The notes: generated from the letters alone by a model not told the origin. Shown: positions 8,244 through 18,627, counted from the first letter of the stretch. The stretch: DNA of 64,000 nucleotides from Desulfovibrio cuneatus DSM 11391 (GCF_000430005.1 NZ_AUCY01000017.1:1-64000); one strand, 5' to 3'. Program-made: numbers and translations.

Positions 8244-11048
8244 ATGTCTTTACGCAAACGGCTTGGCTTGGCAGGCGAACCACTCTACCTCATGGATGGC
8301 TCCGCTTTTGTATACCGGGGGTATTATGCTTTTCAGAACATGGCCCGGTCTGATGGCTTCCCCACCAACGCCCTGTACATAGTAACCCGTATTCTTCTTA
8401 AGATGCTGCGGGAAGAACGCCCCAAGCACTTTGCGTTTGTTCTGGACGGCAAAGGGCCTACTTTCCGTAAAGATCTTTTTGAAGCATACAAGGCCCACCG
8501 TTCAGCCACACCAGAACCGCTTGTGGCCCAAATAGAGCCCATCAAGGCACTTATGGAACTCTTGGGCGTGCCCTTGATTGTAGCCAACGGTTTTGAGGCG
8601 GATGACTACATCGCTTCCTTGGCCTGCCGCTTTCGTGAACAACAGCCTGTGGTTATTGTGGGGGCGGATAAAGACCTGAAGCAATGCCTGCACCAGCAGG
8701 TGGTAATGTGGGACCCGGCCAGTAAAGATGAACGCGTCACCACCCTGGCTTCGTTCATTGAAGAAACAGGCATGCAGCCAGATTCCTGGCCAGACTACCA
8801 GGCTATTATTGGCGATAGTAGCGACAATATTCCAGGGGTCCCGCAGGTTGGCCCCAAAACGGCCCAGGGCATTATTGATAAATTCCCCACGTTGGAAACA
8901 CTGTTTGCAGGGTTGGCTTCCTTGCCAGCCAAAGTGCAGGCTCGCTTTGCAGGCATGCACGACGTGTGCTTCATGTACCGAGAACTCACACGCCTGCGAA
9001 CGGATGTGTGTACAGAACCAACTCTGGAAGATTTGAGCGTTCGTCAACCAGACATGCACAAGCTGCTCGACTTTTTACAGGAATATGAGTTGCGCTCTCT
9101 CATGCGGGAAGTGGCTTCCATGGAACGCACTGGCCTTTTTGGGCCAGTAACCTCCCCTCTTGCGGAACAAGACCCCTTTGCCTCACAAGAAGAAACAAGA
9201 CAAAAACACAGCACCAAAAGCAAGGCAACTTCGCGCCGGGGAACCGCTGGCGGACAAGAACAGGGGCTACTGCTCTTAGCCGCTCCTGCTTCCCATGGGG
9301 CGCAGCCTTCCCCCGGCCACGCCCCGGCCCAGCAACCCATGGGCCAAGGTAGCCTGCTGGACATGGCTTCTGCACCTCCTGCGGCCCCTGTGGTACCTGT
9401 TACTGTTGCAATTGCCAGTACCACAGCTCAACTGCCACAAACAGGCAAGCGCATTGCCCTGTTGCCCCAGGGGGAGCATATGCTGGTGGCTTCCACAACA
9501 TGGCAGCGAATATATACCGGCCCTGCACACGACCTGGCCCAATGGCTGCACGAAAGCAGCGCACACGTTCTGGGGGCAGATACCAAAGCCCTGTGTACCA
9601 CATATTTTACCTTGAACGGCGTTGCCACGCTTCCATGGTTCGACCTTTCCCTGGCCGCATATTTGCTCAGCCCGGAAGAACGTACCTATGACTTTACCCA
9701 ACTTGTTCACCGCTATGCCGAGCAAAGCGCCAGCCTGCATACAGTGGAAGAAGCCCCTGGCTTGCTGGCCCTGGACCTGGCAGAATACCTGCAAGAACAA
9801 TTGCTGGCCCTGGACCTGATGCCTGTTTTTACTGGCTTGGAAATGCCCCTGGTGCCTGTTCTGGCCCGCATGGAAGAACGGGGCATTACCCTGGATACAA
9901 CTGCCTTCAGCGACTTTTTACAGGAAGTGCAGCAAAACCTAGAACAGCTTACCCTACGTATTTACCAACAGGCTGGATTCCCCTTTAATATTCGTTCCAG
10001 CCAACAACTGGCCGATGTGCTGTTTACCAGCCTGGCTCTGCCCAAGGCAGGCAAAACAAAGGGGGGGGCCATGTCCACCTCGCAGGAAGCACTGGAAAAA
10101 CTCCAGGGAAAGCACCCCATCATCAACTCGCTGCTGGAATACCGCAAGCTGGAAAAATTGCGGTCGACCTACCTTGAACCCCTGCCACGCCTGGCAGATG
10201 CCGCAGGCCGCATACACACCACATTTAACCAAACAGCCACGGCAACAGGCAGACTTTCTTCCAGCAACCCCAACATGCAGAATATTCCTGTGCGCGGCGC
10301 CTTTGGTAGCCGCATGCGGGCATGTTTTATTGCAGCTCCGGAAAAAGTGCTTGTGTGTGCTGATTATTCGCAAATTGAGCTGCGGGTACTTGCACACCTC
10401 TCCCAAGACGCGACCCTGCTTTCAGCCTTCAGAAACAATGAAGACATTCACACCCGCACTGCTGGCTTACTGTTTGACACCCCCTTGCAGGAAGTGACGC
10501 CAGACCAGCGGCGTAATGCCAAAACTATTAACTTTGGCCTTATTTATGGCATGGGGGCGCAAAAACTGGCGGCTGAATTGCAAATCCCCATGAAAGAAGC
10601 CAAAGAATTTATAGAGCGCTATTTTGCCAGATTCCAGCGCCTGAAAGAGTTTTATGACTCTATAGAAGAAGAAGCGCGGGAAAATGGGTTTGTAGCCACC
10701 ATGGCAGGGCGGCGCAGGCTTACCCCTGACCTGGTTTCAAGCAACAACCAGCTACGTTCTCAGGCCCGGCGCCAGGCCATTAACACCCGCATTCAGGGCA
10801 GCGCAGCAGACATTATTAAACTGGCCATGATTGCCGTGGAAAACGATGCCGCGCTTGCAGCACTGGAAGCACGCCTGCTCTTGCAAATACACGACGAATT
10901 GCTGCTGGAGGTTGCCCCGCACAACGCCGAACCCGCAGCAAAGCGCCTGGCAGAGCTAATGGAGGCTGTCACCCCAGGGAGCGAAACCCTTTCTGTGCCC
11001 CTGCTGGTTGAAGCTGGCATTGGCCACACCTGGGCCGATGCCCATTAA
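8244..11048 (+). CDS. polA: DNA polymerase I
   Basis: Gap-filling and Okazaki-fragment polymerase, 934 residues. The N-terminal 290 residues form the 5'-3' flap nuclease (LYLMDGSAFVYRGYYA, GFEADDYIA). A low-complexity linker (about 300-385) follows, then a divergent exonuclease-like domain. The polymerase domain has motif A with Asp707 in ADYSQIELR, motif B RRNAKTINFGLIYG and motif C HDE with Asp884. The acidic DxE pair of the proofreading site could not be found, so proofreading has probably been lost, as in Taq polymerase. AAGGAA lies before the ATG. Single gene, convergent with the next. Confidence 0.97.
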   Translation: MSLRKRLGLAGEPLYLMDGSAFVYRGYYAFQNMARSDGFPTNALYIVTRILLKMLREERPKHFAFVLDGKGPTFRKDLFEAYKAHRSATPEPLVAQIEPIKALMELLGVPLIVANGFEADDYIASLACRFREQQPVVIVGADKDLKQCLHQQVVMWDPASKDERVTTLASFIEETGMQPDSWPDYQAIIGDSSDNIPGVPQVGPKTAQGIIDKFPTLETLFAGLASLPAKVQARFAGMHDVCFMYRELTRLRTDVCTEPTLEDLSVRQPDMHKLLDFLQEYELRSLMREVASMERTGLFGPVTSPLAEQDPFASQEETRQKHSTKSKATSRRGTAGGQEQGLLLLAAPASHGAQPSPGHAPAQQPMGQGSLLDMASAPPAAPVVPVTVAIASTTAQLPQTGKRIALLPQGEHMLVASTTWQRIYTGPAHDLAQWLHESSAHVLGADTKALCTTYFTLNGVATLPWFDLSLAAYLLSPEERTYDFTQLVHRYAEQSASLHTVEEAPGLLALDLAEYLQEQLLALDLMPVFTGLEMPLVPVLARMEERGITLDTTAFSDFLQEVQQNLEQLTLRIYQQAGFPFNIRSSQQLADVLFTSLALPKAGKTKGGAMSTSQEALEKLQGKHPIINSLLEYRKLEKLRSTYLEPLPRLADAAGRIHTTFNQTATATGRLSSSNPNMQNIPVRGAFGSRMRACFIAAPEKVLVCADYSQIELRVLAHLSQDATLLSAFRNNEDIHTRTAGLLFDTPLQEVTPDQRRNAKTINFGLIYGMGAQKLAAELQIPMKEAKEFIERYFARFQRLKEFYDSIEEEARENGFVATMAGRRRLTPDLVSSNNQLRSQARRQAINTRIQGSAADIIKLAMIAVENDAALAALEARLLLQIHDELLLEVAPHNAEPAAKRLAELMEAVTPGSETLSVPLLVEAGIGHTWADAH

Positions 11049-11125
11049 GGAATGAGGAGAGAGCAATAGAAATAGAGGCCGCGCAAGCAACATGCGGCCG
11101 TACTCACCATACCTGCAATAACAGA

Positions 11126-11163
11126 AGCGCCGCAGATCTCTTTGAACGGGGAACTGCGGCGCT
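11126..11163. terminator. Hairpin between polA and a convergent gene
   Basis: AGCGCCGCAG pairs with CTGCGGCGCT around an 18-base loop, between two genes that face each other. No strong T run follows on either side, so its strength as a terminator is uncertain. Confidence 0.45.
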
Positions 11164-11189
11164 TGCTTATGGCAGAAAAGTGAGAAAAG

Positions 11190-12362
11190 CTACTGGCCTG
11201 GACGGAGCCTGCGTTTTTGCTCTTTACCAAAATACCAGTGATGGTAGCTGGCGCTGGGCATTGCCCCATCAGCCACGGCTTGCGCCACATCCGGGTTTGC
11301 CGCAAGGTACGCTTCTTCATCTATCAGGTATTGTCGTTCAAGATACTTGCTATAGGCTAGATAATGGGCATAGGGCGGGCGTTTAGTGACCCAGTTCCTA
11401 CCTCCATAAGCAGAGAACAAAGCCACATCCACCACGAAAAAACCTGCATCTTGGCAAACGCCAGCCACCTCAAGGCGATATTCTTCTGGAATATACTGTT
11501 CCAGCACAAAATCCTTTCCACCAGCCAATGAACAGCATAAGCGCACAAACTCTGGGAGCAGGCCACTTGCAGCAATGGCACGTGTAATTTGCGGGGGAAT
11601 CATGTGCCGGGTCCCTTCCACAAACACCATATGGGCTTTCAAGGCATCACTCGTGGCAACGCCGCCATCAGCTATCTTGTGGTACAGTGCCTCGCCGAAT
11701 ATTCGCGGGATTTCGGGGCGTAAGAGCGCGCTGGCAACACTGCTTTTACCCGAATAATGGGCGTCCATGAACAACACAGCCAGGGGCCGCTTGTGCTGCA
11801 CATGGAACACGTGGCGGCCTAATGGGTCACCTGCCTGCTGTACACTGGGCCCCATATATTTAAAGGCATAGGAAGCCAGCATGCTGGAAACTTTGGCAAA
11901 CGTAGGGAACAGGCGAATATCATATTCCCCTTGTCGCATGGCTCTTTTTACAGGAACAAAGGAGTCTTCCTCACTTTCAACCACCCCGATTTCCAAAACA
12001 AGTACACCGCTGGGGTCAAGCCGTTCCATTAGCCTGTGAATAAACGCTTCCTGGTCCGGCGCATAATGCAGGGCGGAAAGGCATAAAATAACGTCATACA
12101 TGCGGGAGCCAAGAGAATTCCAGTCTGAGCAGGAAAAGGAACACGAAGGGAACCATGCCTTGGCATTGGCAATAAATTGCGGGCTATAATCAATGCCGTG
12201 TACATAAGATGCCTTCTGGAATGCAGCCCAGCCGCAGAAATAGCCTTCATTACAGCCAACATCGAGCACCCGTTTGCCCTGTAATACAGGAAGGGAAAGG
12301 GAGAGAAGTTTATGAAAGCTGTTTGAAGAACCTTTTTGCCAGGGAAAATCATGATACGCCAT
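11190..12362 (-). CDS. Methyltransferase fused to a P-loop-like domain
   Basis: 390 residues with three recognisable parts. Residues 1-170 form a class I S-adenosylmethionine-dependent methyltransferase (VLDVGCNEGYF as motif I, with GIDYS as the acidic strand end). A middle part begins with a P-loop-like DAHYSGKSS, in which the first Gly of the Walker A motif is Asp. The C-terminus holds EEAYLAANPDVAQAV followed by HHWYFGKEQKRRL, a short motif found at the ends of bacterial glycosyltransferases and surface-glycan proteins. The start at 12362 is chosen for GAGGT upstream. A role in modifying a glycan or surface polymer is possible, but the substrate is unknown. Confidence 0.7.
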   Translation of the reverse strand: MAYHDFPWQKGSSNSFHKLLSLSLPVLQGKRVLDVGCNEGYFCGWAAFQKASYVHGIDYSPQFIANAKAWFPSCSFSCSDWNSLGSRMYDVILCLSALHYAPDQEAFIHRLMERLDPSGVLVLEIGVVESEEDSFVPVKRAMRQGEYDIRLFPTFAKVSSMLASYAFKYMGPSVQQAGDPLGRHVFHVQHKRPLAVLFMDAHYSGKSSVASALLRPEIPRIFGEALYHKIADGGVATSDALKAHMVFVEGTRHMIPPQITRAIAASGLLPEFVRLCCSLAGGKDFVLEQYIPEEYRLEVAGVCQDAGFFVVDVALFSAYGGRNWVTKRPPYAHYLAYSKYLERQYLIDEEAYLAANPDVAQAVADGAMPSASYHHWYFGKEQKRRLRPGQ

Positions 12363-12520
12363 TGTATACCTCAATGACAAAAAAAGATTGATGGTGAGTT
12401 CAATGCCTGGGCAATGGAACGGGGCACCAATAAGAGTCAACGGAATTCATGGGCAAGACTCTGCCTTGGTTCTTACCGAGGCAAAACTTGCCCTAAAACA
12501 TGCTATCCTCTTAGTAATAC

Positions 12521-12552
12521 AAAAAGCGCGCCACATTGCTGCGGCGCGCTTT
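12521..12552 (-). terminator. Terminator of the rpsL-rpsG-fusA operon
   Basis: On the minus strand AAAGCGCGCC pairs with GGCGCGCTTT around a ten-base loop and ends in five T. It starts 20 bases after the fusA stop. Confidence 0.85.
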
Positions 12553-12572
12553 ATTAGAAGAGAAAAAAAGGA

Positions 12573-14648
12573 TTAGTTTTTCTTCTTCACAACGTCTTCT
12601 GCAAGGTTTGCAGGCAAACGTTCGTAGTGATGGAACTGCATGGTAAAGTTAGCACGGCCTTGTGTTTTGGAACGAAGGTCCGTTGCATACCCGAACATTT
12701 CAGAAAGCGGCACCTGGGCGCGAACGCTTTGTGAACCGACGCGGGCTTCCATGCTTTGTACACGGCCCCGGCGGCTGTTCAAGTCGCCCATAACTTCGCC
12801 AACATAGTCGTCTGGGGTAACAACTTCCACATCCATGATGGGTTCAAGCAGCACAGGGCCGCTTTTTTGCATAGCTTCTTTAATAGCCATGGAACCAGCA
12901 ATGTAGAAGGCCTGTTCGGAGGAGTCTACCTCGTGGTAGGAACCGAATGTCAGGGTTACCTTCACGTCTACTACGGGGAAGCCAGCAACCACACCGCTCT
13001 TCAGGGCGTCTTGAATCCCTTTATCAATGGCAGGAATGTATTCCTTAGGAATAACACCACCACTGATGCTGTTCACAAACTCGTACCCTTTTTCAAAGTT
13101 CGGCTCGATTTCAATGACGCAATGGCCGTATTGACCGCGACCACCAGACTGCTTGGCATACTTCATGTCAGACTTGCCAGGCTTGGAAATGGTTTCGCGG
13201 TAGGCAACCTGTGGTTTCCCAACGTTGGCGTTCACGTTGAATTCGCGGGTAAGGCGGTCAACAATGATTTCAAGGTGCAATTCGCCCATACCAGCAATCA
13301 GAGTCTGGTTGGTTTCTTCGTCACCTTTTACGCGGAAGGAAGGATCTTCTTTGGCAAGCTTGTTGAGTGCAGCAGAAAGGGCATCACGGTCAGCTTTTGT
13401 TTTGGGCTCAATGGCCACTTCAATTACTGGCTCGGGAATATTGAGGGACTCAAGCTTCACAGGGCGATCAACGGAACAAATGGTATCGCCTGTGGAAACC
13501 TGCTTCAAACCAACAATAGCAACAATGTCGCCTGCGCCGGCCCATTTCACTTCTTCGCGCTTGTTGGCATGCATCTGCAGCAAACGACCAACACGGTCTT
13601 TTTTCCCGGTGGTTGTGTTCAGCACAGTTTGGCCAGACTCAAGCATCCCGGAATAGATACGGAAGAAGGAAAGGTGCCCGATGTAGGGGTCGGAAAACAG
13701 CTTGAACACAAGCCCTGCAAGGGGTTCATTGTCATCGCTGTGGCAAACAATTTCTTCTTCTTCCTTATCAGGGTTTATACCTACCATCTGCTCAATATCA
13801 AGCGGGGAAGGCAGGTAAGCTACCACAGCATCCAGCAAAGGCTGCACACCAAGGTTACGGAAGGCAGAACCGCAAAGAACAGGGACAATTTTCTGGCCAA
13901 TGGTTGCGCGACGAATGCAGGTTTGAATTTCTTCGACGGTAAGCTCTTCACCACCAAGATATTTTTCCAGCAAAACCTCATCTTCTTCAGCAACGGAGTC
14001 CAACAGCACAGCACGCATTTCAGCAACCTTTTCTTTCAGGTCGTCTGGTACTGCAGTTACCACAAGCTCTTTGCCTTTTGTGCTTTTATCAAACACAATG
14101 GCCTGCTCGGTAACCAAGTCCACAACACCTTCAAGAAGGTCTTCTGCGCCGATGGGAATTTGGAGCACAACCGGCTTTGCTTTCAGGCGGTCGCGAATCA
14201 TATCAACACAACGGAAGAAGTTCGCACCAACACGGTCCATCTTGTTTACAAAGCAAAGACGGGGAACACCGTAGTTGTTTGCCTGGCGCCAAACGGTTTC
14301 GCTCTGTGGCTCAACACCAGCCACAGCATCAAAAACAGCAATGGCACCATCAAGCACGCGCAGGGAACGTTCCACTTCCATTGTGAAGTCAACGTGCCCA
14401 GGGGTGTCAATGATATTCAGACGGTGATCTTTCCAAAAGCATGTTGTGGCAGCAGAGGTAATGGTAATACCGCGCTCCTGCTCCTGGGCCATCCAGTCCA
14501 TGGTGGCTGCACCATCGTGTGTTTCGCCAATTTTATGGGAAACACCGGTGTAATACAAAATCCGTTCAGTTGTAGTGGTCTTGCCAGCATCAATGTGAGC
14601 CATGATGCCGAAGTTACGCTGATTTTGAAGTGAGGTTTGTCTGGACAC
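12573..14648 (-). CDS. fusA: Translation elongation factor G
   Basis: The GTPase that drives ribosome translocation and, with RRF, recycling. 691 residues, normal for the family. The G motifs are intact: [14 protein letters not shown] (P-loop, residues 17-30), RGITI (switch I), DTPGHVDF (G3) and NKMD (G4). Domains II to V are present to the end, with MGELHLEI in domain III. It is the last gene of the str-type operon after rpsL and rpsG; no tuf gene follows, unlike in enteric bacteria. Confidence 0.98.
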   Translation of the reverse strand: MSRQTSLQNQRNFGIMAHIDAGKTTTTERILYYTGVSHKIGETHDGAATMDWMAQEQERGITITSAATTCFWKDHRLNIIDTPGHVDFTMEVERSLRVLDGAIAVFDAVAGVEPQSETVWRQANNYGVPRLCFVNKMDRVGANFFRCVDMIRDRLKAKPVVLQIPIGAEDLLEGVVDLVTEQAIVFDKSTKGKELVVTAVPDDLKEKVAEMRAVLLDSVAEEDEVLLEKYLGGEELTVEEIQTCIRRATIGQKIVPVLCGSAFRNLGVQPLLDAVVAYLPSPLDIEQMVGINPDKEEEEIVCHSDDNEPLAGLVFKLFSDPYIGHLSFFRIYSGMLESGQTVLNTTTGKKDRVGRLLQMHANKREEVKWAGAGDIVAIVGLKQVSTGDTICSVDRPVKLESLNIPEPVIEVAIEPKTKADRDALSAALNKLAKEDPSFRVKGDEETNQTLIAGMGELHLEIIVDRLTREFNVNANVGKPQVAYRETISKPGKSDMKYAKQSGGRGQYGHCVIEIEPNFEKGYEFVNSISGGVIPKEYIPAIDKGIQDALKSGVVAGFPVVDVKVTLTFGSYHEVDSSEQAFYIAGSMAIKEAMQKSGPVLLEPIMDVEVVTPDDYVGEVMGDLNSRRGRVQSMEARVGSQSVRAQVPLSEMFGYATDLRSKTQGRANFTMQFHHYERLPANLAEDVVKKKN

Positions 14649-14662
14649 TCTTCAACTCCCGG

Positions 14663-15133
14663 CTACCAACGGTAATGGGCGAAGGCTTTGTTTGCTTCGG
14701 CCATACGGTGGGTATCTTCACGTTTTTTCACTGCACCACCACGGCTGTTGTATGCATCAAGAAACTCAGCAGTGAGTTTGTTAACCATACCTTTCTCACC
14801 GCGTGCACGGGAGTAAGAAATAAGCCAGCGAAGTGCAAGGGAAATTTGGCGGTCAGGGCGCACATCCATAGGCACTTGGTACGTAGCACCGCCAACGCGG
14901 CGAGCTTTAACTTCAGACTGGGGCTTAACGTTTTCAACAACCTTTTCAAAAGCCTTCAAAGGCTCATCATTGGTTTTTTCGCCAAGCTGGGCAAGGGCAC
15001 CGTACAGAATTTTTTCTGCAACGCCTTTTTTGCCGTTATACATGAGACGGTTAATGAAACGAGCTACAAGACGGCTATTATAAATAGGATCAGGCAGCAC
15101 TTCTCTTCTTGGAACTGGACCTTTACGCGGCAT
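14663..15133 (-). CDS. rpsG: 30S ribosomal protein S7
   Basis: 156 residues, standard length. S7 begins assembly of the 30S head by binding the 3' major domain of 16S rRNA and lies at the mRNA exit channel. The basic start [16 protein letters not shown] and the internal [10 protein letters not shown] stretch are typical. It sits between rpsL and fusA with 14 bases to fusA and 11 to rpsL, so the three are one transcript. Confidence 0.98.
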   Translation of the reverse strand: MPRKGPVPRREVLPDPIYNSRLVARFINRLMYNGKKGVAEKILYGALAQLGEKTNDEPLKAFEKVVENVKPQSEVKARRVGGATYQVPMDVRPDRQISLALRWLISYSRARGEKGMVNKLTAEFLDAYNSRGGAVKKREDTHRMAEANKAFAHYRW

Positions 15134-15144
15134 GGAATAACTCC

Positions 15145-15516
15145 TTATTTAGGACGCTTGGCACCGTACTTGGAGCGGCTTTTACGACGATCCGCCACAC
15201 CGGCGGTATCAAGGGTGCCACGCACAATGTGGTAGCGGACACCAGGAAGGTCTTTTACCCGGCCACCGCGGATCATTACCACGGAGTGCTCTTGAAGGTT
15301 GTGACCTTCACCAGGAATGTAAGCTGTCACTTCAAGGCCGTTGGTCAAGCGAACGCGGGCAACTTTACGCAACGCAGAGTTTGGCTTCTTCGGCGTTGTT
15401 GTATACACGCGAGTGCACACGCCGCGCCGCTGCGGGCATTCTTGAAGAGCAGGAGTCTTCTTGCGCTTCAAAATTGCCTTGCGCTCTTTACGAATGAGCT
15501 GATTAATGGTGGGCAT
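15145..15516 (-). CDS. rpsL: 30S ribosomal protein S12
   Basis: 123 residues. S12 lies at the decoding centre and affects fidelity. The conserved [12 protein letters not shown] loop has the wild-type Lys at the classic streptomycin-resistance position, and [13 protein letters not shown], the second resistance region, is also unaltered, so nothing in S12 predicts streptomycin resistance. It is the first gene of the rpsL-rpsG-fusA unit, with GGAGGAG before its ATG and a strong promoter 46-74 bases upstream. Confidence 0.98.
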   Translation of the reverse strand: MPTINQLIRKERKAILKRKKTPALQECPQRRGVCTRVYTTTPKKPNSALRKVARVRLTNGLEVTAYIPGEGHNLQEHSVVMIRGGRVKDLPGVRYHIVRGTLDTAGVADRRKSRSKYGAKRPK

Positions 15517-15561
15517 TATGCTCCTCCGGTATTATCATAGGTGTTCAAAACAAAGCAGGAC

Positions 15562-15590
15562 TATTTAAACCATATAATGGCTGCTGTCAA
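15562..15590 (-). promoter_or_regulatory. Sigma70-type promoter of rpsL-rpsG-fusA
   Basis: On the minus strand TTGACA (15585-15590) is followed after exactly 17 bases by TAAATA (15562-15567). It lies between the terminator of the alpha operon and the rpsL start, so this operon is transcribed on its own. Confidence 0.75.
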
Positions 15591-15640
15591 GCAAGCTCAC
15601 TGAGCCTGCCCTTTTTCACCCTGCCCTGTTCAGGGAGTGT

Positions 15641-15675
15641 AAAATGAAAGAGCCCCGCAGGGCCCTTTCATTTTT
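15641..15675 (-). terminator. Terminator of the S10-spc-alpha gene run
   Basis: On the minus strand AAAATGAAAGGGCCC pairs with GGGGCTCTTTCATTTT, a long stem ending in a T run, 16 bases after the rplQ stop. It closes the 14-kb ribosomal protein cluster. Confidence 0.85.
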
Positions 15676-15690
15676 GAAAAGCGCTTAAGA

Positions 15691-16092
15691 CTAAGCCTCT
15701 TCTTTCGCCTCTGCCCCTGCTTCACTTTTGGCGGCAGGCTGCTTTACAAACTCAATAATGGCTAGAGGGGCAGCATCGCCCTTGCGTGGCTGAGCAAGCT
15801 TAACTACACGGGTGTAACCACCTGTGGAGGTAAACAGCGGACCAATCTCGTCAAAAAGACGGGCAACAAGGGTTCTGTCACCAAGAGTTGCATAGGCTTG
15901 GCGTCTTGCGTGAACGTCGTTGCGAAGCGCAAGGGTAATAAGGGGTTCAACAACGCCGCGAAGGGTTTTAGCCTTGGCAAGGGTAGTTGTAATACGCCCA
16001 TTTTTTACCAGTGCGATAGCAAGGTTTTTTAACAGTGCCTTTCTATGGGAGGGCGTTCTGTTGAACTTCCGGCCTGCTTTCTTATGTCTCAT
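15691..16092 (-). CDS. rplQ: 50S ribosomal protein L17
   Basis: 133 residues. The first 115 follow the family ([20 protein letters not shown] start); the last 15 are an acidic Ala/Glu/Lys tail (AGAEAKEEA), a common lineage-specific ending. L17 lies near the peptide exit tunnel of the large subunit. The start overlaps the end of rpoA by 11 bases, suggesting translational coupling. It is the last gene before the terminator. Confidence 0.97.
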   Translation of the reverse strand: MRHKKAGRKFNRTPSHRKALLKNLAIALVKNGRITTTLAKAKTLRGVVEPLITLALRNDVHARRQAYATLGDRTLVARLFDEIGPLFTSTGGYTRVVKLAQPRKGDAAPLAIIEFVKQPAAKSEAGAEAKEEA

Positions 16093-17125
16093 TTTGCTGC
16101 TTCCTCTTCCATTCCTGATATTTCTTTTCGAAGTTATCCAACTTCATGCCGAAATCAAGGCTCATTTCATCCAGCACACGGCGGATTTCATCCAAAGACT
16201 TCTTGCCAAAGTTCTTCGTCTTCAGCATGTCAGCCTCGTGGCGCTGTACAATTTCGCCTACCAGCGTAATGTTGGCGCTTTTCAGGCAATTGGTAGCGCG
16301 AACAGAAAGCTCAAGCTCGTCAATGGACTTGAACAGGTTTTCGTTCAGTTCGCTCACGCCGCTGCTGCTTCCTTCCGCAGCGGCAGAAATGCCCTCATCA
16401 AAGTTAATGAACACAGTAAGCTGGTCTTTCAGTATCTTAGCACTATAAGACAAAGCGTCTTCAGGGCTAACAGACCCATCGGTCCAAACTTCAAGAAGGA
16501 GCTTGTCGTAGTTGGTCATTTGCCCAACACGAGCCTGCTCAACTGTGTATGCCACTTTCCGTACAGGAGCAAAGCTGGCGTCAAGGGCAATCAGCCCAAT
16601 GTCCTCGCCGAGCCCTTCATGCATATCAGCAGGCACATAGCCTTTCCCCATACGTACTTCTAATTCAATTTCAAGCTCAAGGGGCGAAGTTACTGTGAAC
16701 AGGTGCAGTTCCGGGTTCAGCACTTCTACATGCTGTGTGCATTTAATGCCAGCAGCAGTCACAGTGCCTGTTCCGGAAACGGAAAGGGTCAGACGCTGCG
16801 GTTCCTCCGTATCCATGGCAAAGCGTATTTGTTTCACGTTCAGTATAATATCTGTAACGTCTTCAAGTACGCCTTCTATGGTGGTGAACTCGTGCTGCAC
16901 ACCGGAAAACTTGACGGAAACACACGCTGCGCCCTGCAAAGAAGAAAGAAGTACACGGCGCATCGCGTTGCCCATGGTCGTACCATAGCCCCGCTCAAGC
17001 GGTTCGCAGACAAACTTGCCGTACAGACGGTCTTCTGCACCGGAAGCACGTATAACGTGCTCCGGCTTTACCAGTTCCGACCAGTTCCGTGCGTTGATGA
17101 GCCTGTCACCATGTTTAAAGATCAT
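16082..17125 (-). CDS. rpoA: RNA polymerase alpha subunit
   Basis: 347 residues. The N-terminal domain for dimerisation and beta/beta' assembly ([17 protein letters not shown] at residues 49-65) is joined by an acidic, Ser-rich linker (about 240-260) to the C-terminal domain that binds UP elements and activators ([27 protein letters not shown]). It sits in the conserved rpsD-rpoA-rplQ order, with 10 bases to rpsD. Confidence 0.98.
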   Translation of the reverse strand: MIFKHGDRLINARNWSELVKPEHVIRASGAEDRLYGKFVCEPLERGYGTTMGNAMRRVLLSSLQGAACVSVKFSGVQHEFTTIEGVLEDVTDIILNVKQIRFAMDTEEPQRLTLSVSGTGTVTAAGIKCTQHVEVLNPELHLFTVTSPLELEIELEVRMGKGYVPADMHEGLGEDIGLIALDASFAPVRKVAYTVEQARVGQMTNYDKLLLEVWTDGSVSPEDALSYSAKILKDQLTVFINFDEGISAAAEGSSSGVSELNENLFKSIDELELSVRATNCLKSANITLVGEIVQRHEADMLKTKNFGKKSLDEIRRVLDEMSLDFGMKLDNFEKKYQEWKRKQQNET

Positions 17126-17135
17126 GATTCACCCG

Positions 17136-17762
17136 TTATTTGGAGTAGTATTCGACGATCAGATCCTCGTTGATGGGGCTCTGAATGTCCTCACGTTGCG
17201 GCATCGCTTTCACAACACCGCGGAAAGCCGAGGCGTCAGCTTCAAGCCATGCAGGGCAACCGCGACGGGCAATAGCACCCTGAGCGTCTGCAATGACAGC
17301 AATTTTACGCTTCTTCTCAGGCACTTCAACGATGTCACCAACGTTAACAAGCTGGGAAGGAATGTTGGCCTTGTGGCCATTCAGCGTAAAGATACCGTGG
17401 CGAACAAGCTGGCGTGCCTGCTGGCGGGAATGGGCAAAACCCAAGCGGTATACTACGCTGTCCAAGCGGCGTTCAAGGCTTATAAGCAGGTTTGCACCTG
17501 TAACGCCTTTTGCCATGTCAGCTTTAGTGAAGTAGTTAAGAAACTGCGTTTCAAGAACGCCGTACATGCGGCGCACTTTTTGCTTTTCACGCAGTTGGGT
17601 TGCGTAGTCTGTTGCCTTTTTACGGGTACGACCATGCTGCCCAGGTGCATAAGGGCGACGATCAAAGGCGCATTTATCCGTAAAGCAACGGTCGCCTTTA
17701 AGCATTAACTTGCTACCTTCACGACGGCAAAGGCGGCATTTGGATTCATTATACTTGGCCAA
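17136..17762 (-). CDS. rpsD: 30S ribosomal protein S4 (zinc-type)
   Basis: 208 residues. S4 starts 30S body assembly and in many bacteria represses its own operon. The N-terminus keeps a four-Cys zinc knuckle (CRLCRREG and CFTDKC), and the C-terminal S4 RNA-binding domain is present ([20 protein letters not shown]). The zinc-containing form fits the other zinc-type ribosomal proteins in this cluster. Confidence 0.98.
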   Translation of the reverse strand: MAKYNESKCRLCRREGSKLMLKGDRCFTDKCAFDRRPYAPGQHGRTRKKATDYATQLREKQKVRRMYGVLETQFLNYFTKADMAKGVTGANLLISLERRLDSVVYRLGFAHSRQQARQLVRHGIFTLNGHKANIPSQLVNVGDIVEVPEKKRKIAVIADAQGAIARRGCPAWLEADASAFRGVVKAMPQREDIQSPINEDLIVEYYSK

Positions 17763-17779
17763 GGGTCTTCCTCCTTAGC

Positions 17780-18169
17780 TTAAACGCGACGCCGCTTTGG
17801 AGGGCGGCAACCGTTGTGAGGAATGGGAGTAATATCACGGATAAAAGCCACTTTAAAACCAGCGTTGTTAATTGCACGCATGGCAGATTCCCGGCCAGAG
17901 CCAGGGCCAAGTACATAAACGCCTACGGTACGCATGCCGTTTTCCTGTGCTTTACGTGCAGCTTGTTCGGCAGCAACTTGCGCAGCAAAAGGAGTGGACT
18001 TACGGGAGCCCTTGAAACCGGCTTGGCCGCAGCTCGCCCAGCTAATGGCATTGCCGCGCGTATCGGTAAATGTAATTATGGTATTGTTAAACGTTGCCTG
18101 AATATGGGCAAGCCCCACAGGCACGTTTTTCTTTTCCTTCTTTTTCACAGAACGTTTGGCTTTTGCCAT
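17780..18169 (-). CDS. rpsK: 30S ribosomal protein S11
   Basis: 129 residues, standard. S11 lies on the 30S platform near the Shine-Dalgarno helix. The Lys-rich start and the [19 protein letters not shown] and [13 protein letters not shown] stretches are diagnostic. The gap to rpsM upstream is 72 bases, larger than elsewhere in the cluster, and holds a hairpin. Confidence 0.98.
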   Translation of the reverse strand: MAKAKRSVKKKEKKNVPVGLAHIQATFNNTIITFTDTRGNAISWASCGQAGFKGSRKSTPFAAQVAAEQAARKAQENGMRTVGVYVLGPGSGRESAMRAINNAGFKVAFIRDITPIPHNGCRPPKRRRV

Positions 18170-18205
18170 GTCACACTCTCGATGGATTGCGATTAAATAA
18201 CGGTT

Positions 18206-18234
18206 CCCCTAGCTGTGCATGGAAGCACAGGGGG
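18206..18234 (-). promoter_or_regulatory. Hairpin in the rpsM-rpsK gap
   Basis: CTGTGC (18213-18218) pairs with GCACAG (18225-18230), extended by CCCC/GGGG across a three-base bulge. It lies between rpsM and rpsK, where the reading is otherwise tightly packed. There is no T run, so it is not a plain terminator. It may be an RNA-processing site or a binding site for a ribosomal protein such as S4; this is inference. Confidence 0.4.
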
Positions 18235-18241
18235 TGCGCCC

Positions 18242-18610
18242 CTATTTTTTCTTGTTTGCTACAGCGCGGCGCGGCCCTTTACGGGTGCGTGCGTTAGTTT
18301 TTGTACGCTGCCCGCGCAGGGGCAAACCCTTGCGGTGGCGCAGGCCACGGTAGCAACCTACGTCCATCAAACGCTTGATGTTGGCTGCAACCTCACGACG
18401 AAGGTCACCTTCGACCTTGTAGTTTTGTTCAATTTCTTTACGAAGTTCATTGACTTCATCAGAGGAGAGGTCATCAATACCTCGCGCCCAGTCAATTCCT
18501 TTCGCGTCAAGAATACGCAAAGCTGTGGCTCTGCCAATTCCAAAAATATAGGTAAGAGCGATATCGGCACGCTTGCCGCGTGGCAAATCTACACCTGCGA
18601 GTCTGGCCAC
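18242..18610 (-). CDS. rpsM: 30S ribosomal protein S13
   Basis: 122 residues. S13 bridges the 30S head to the 50S subunit and touches the P-site tRNA. The helix-two-turn-helix start ([20 protein letters not shown]) and the basic C-terminal tail ([20 protein letters not shown]) are typical. It follows rpmJ by 17 bases. Confidence 0.98.
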   Translation of the reverse strand: MARLAGVDLPRGKRADIALTYIFGIGRATALRILDAKGIDWARGIDDLSSDEVNELRKEIEQNYKVEGDLRREVAANIKRLMDVGCYRGLRHRKGLPLRGQRTKTNARTRKGPRRAVANKKK

Positions 18611-18627
18611 TGGAAACTCCTCGTTGC

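Noticed and set aside
12756-14633. A 625-codon plus-strand open frame
   Set aside because: It lies wholly antisense to fusA, whose product has all EF-G motifs; the translation shows low-complexity composition and no family features.
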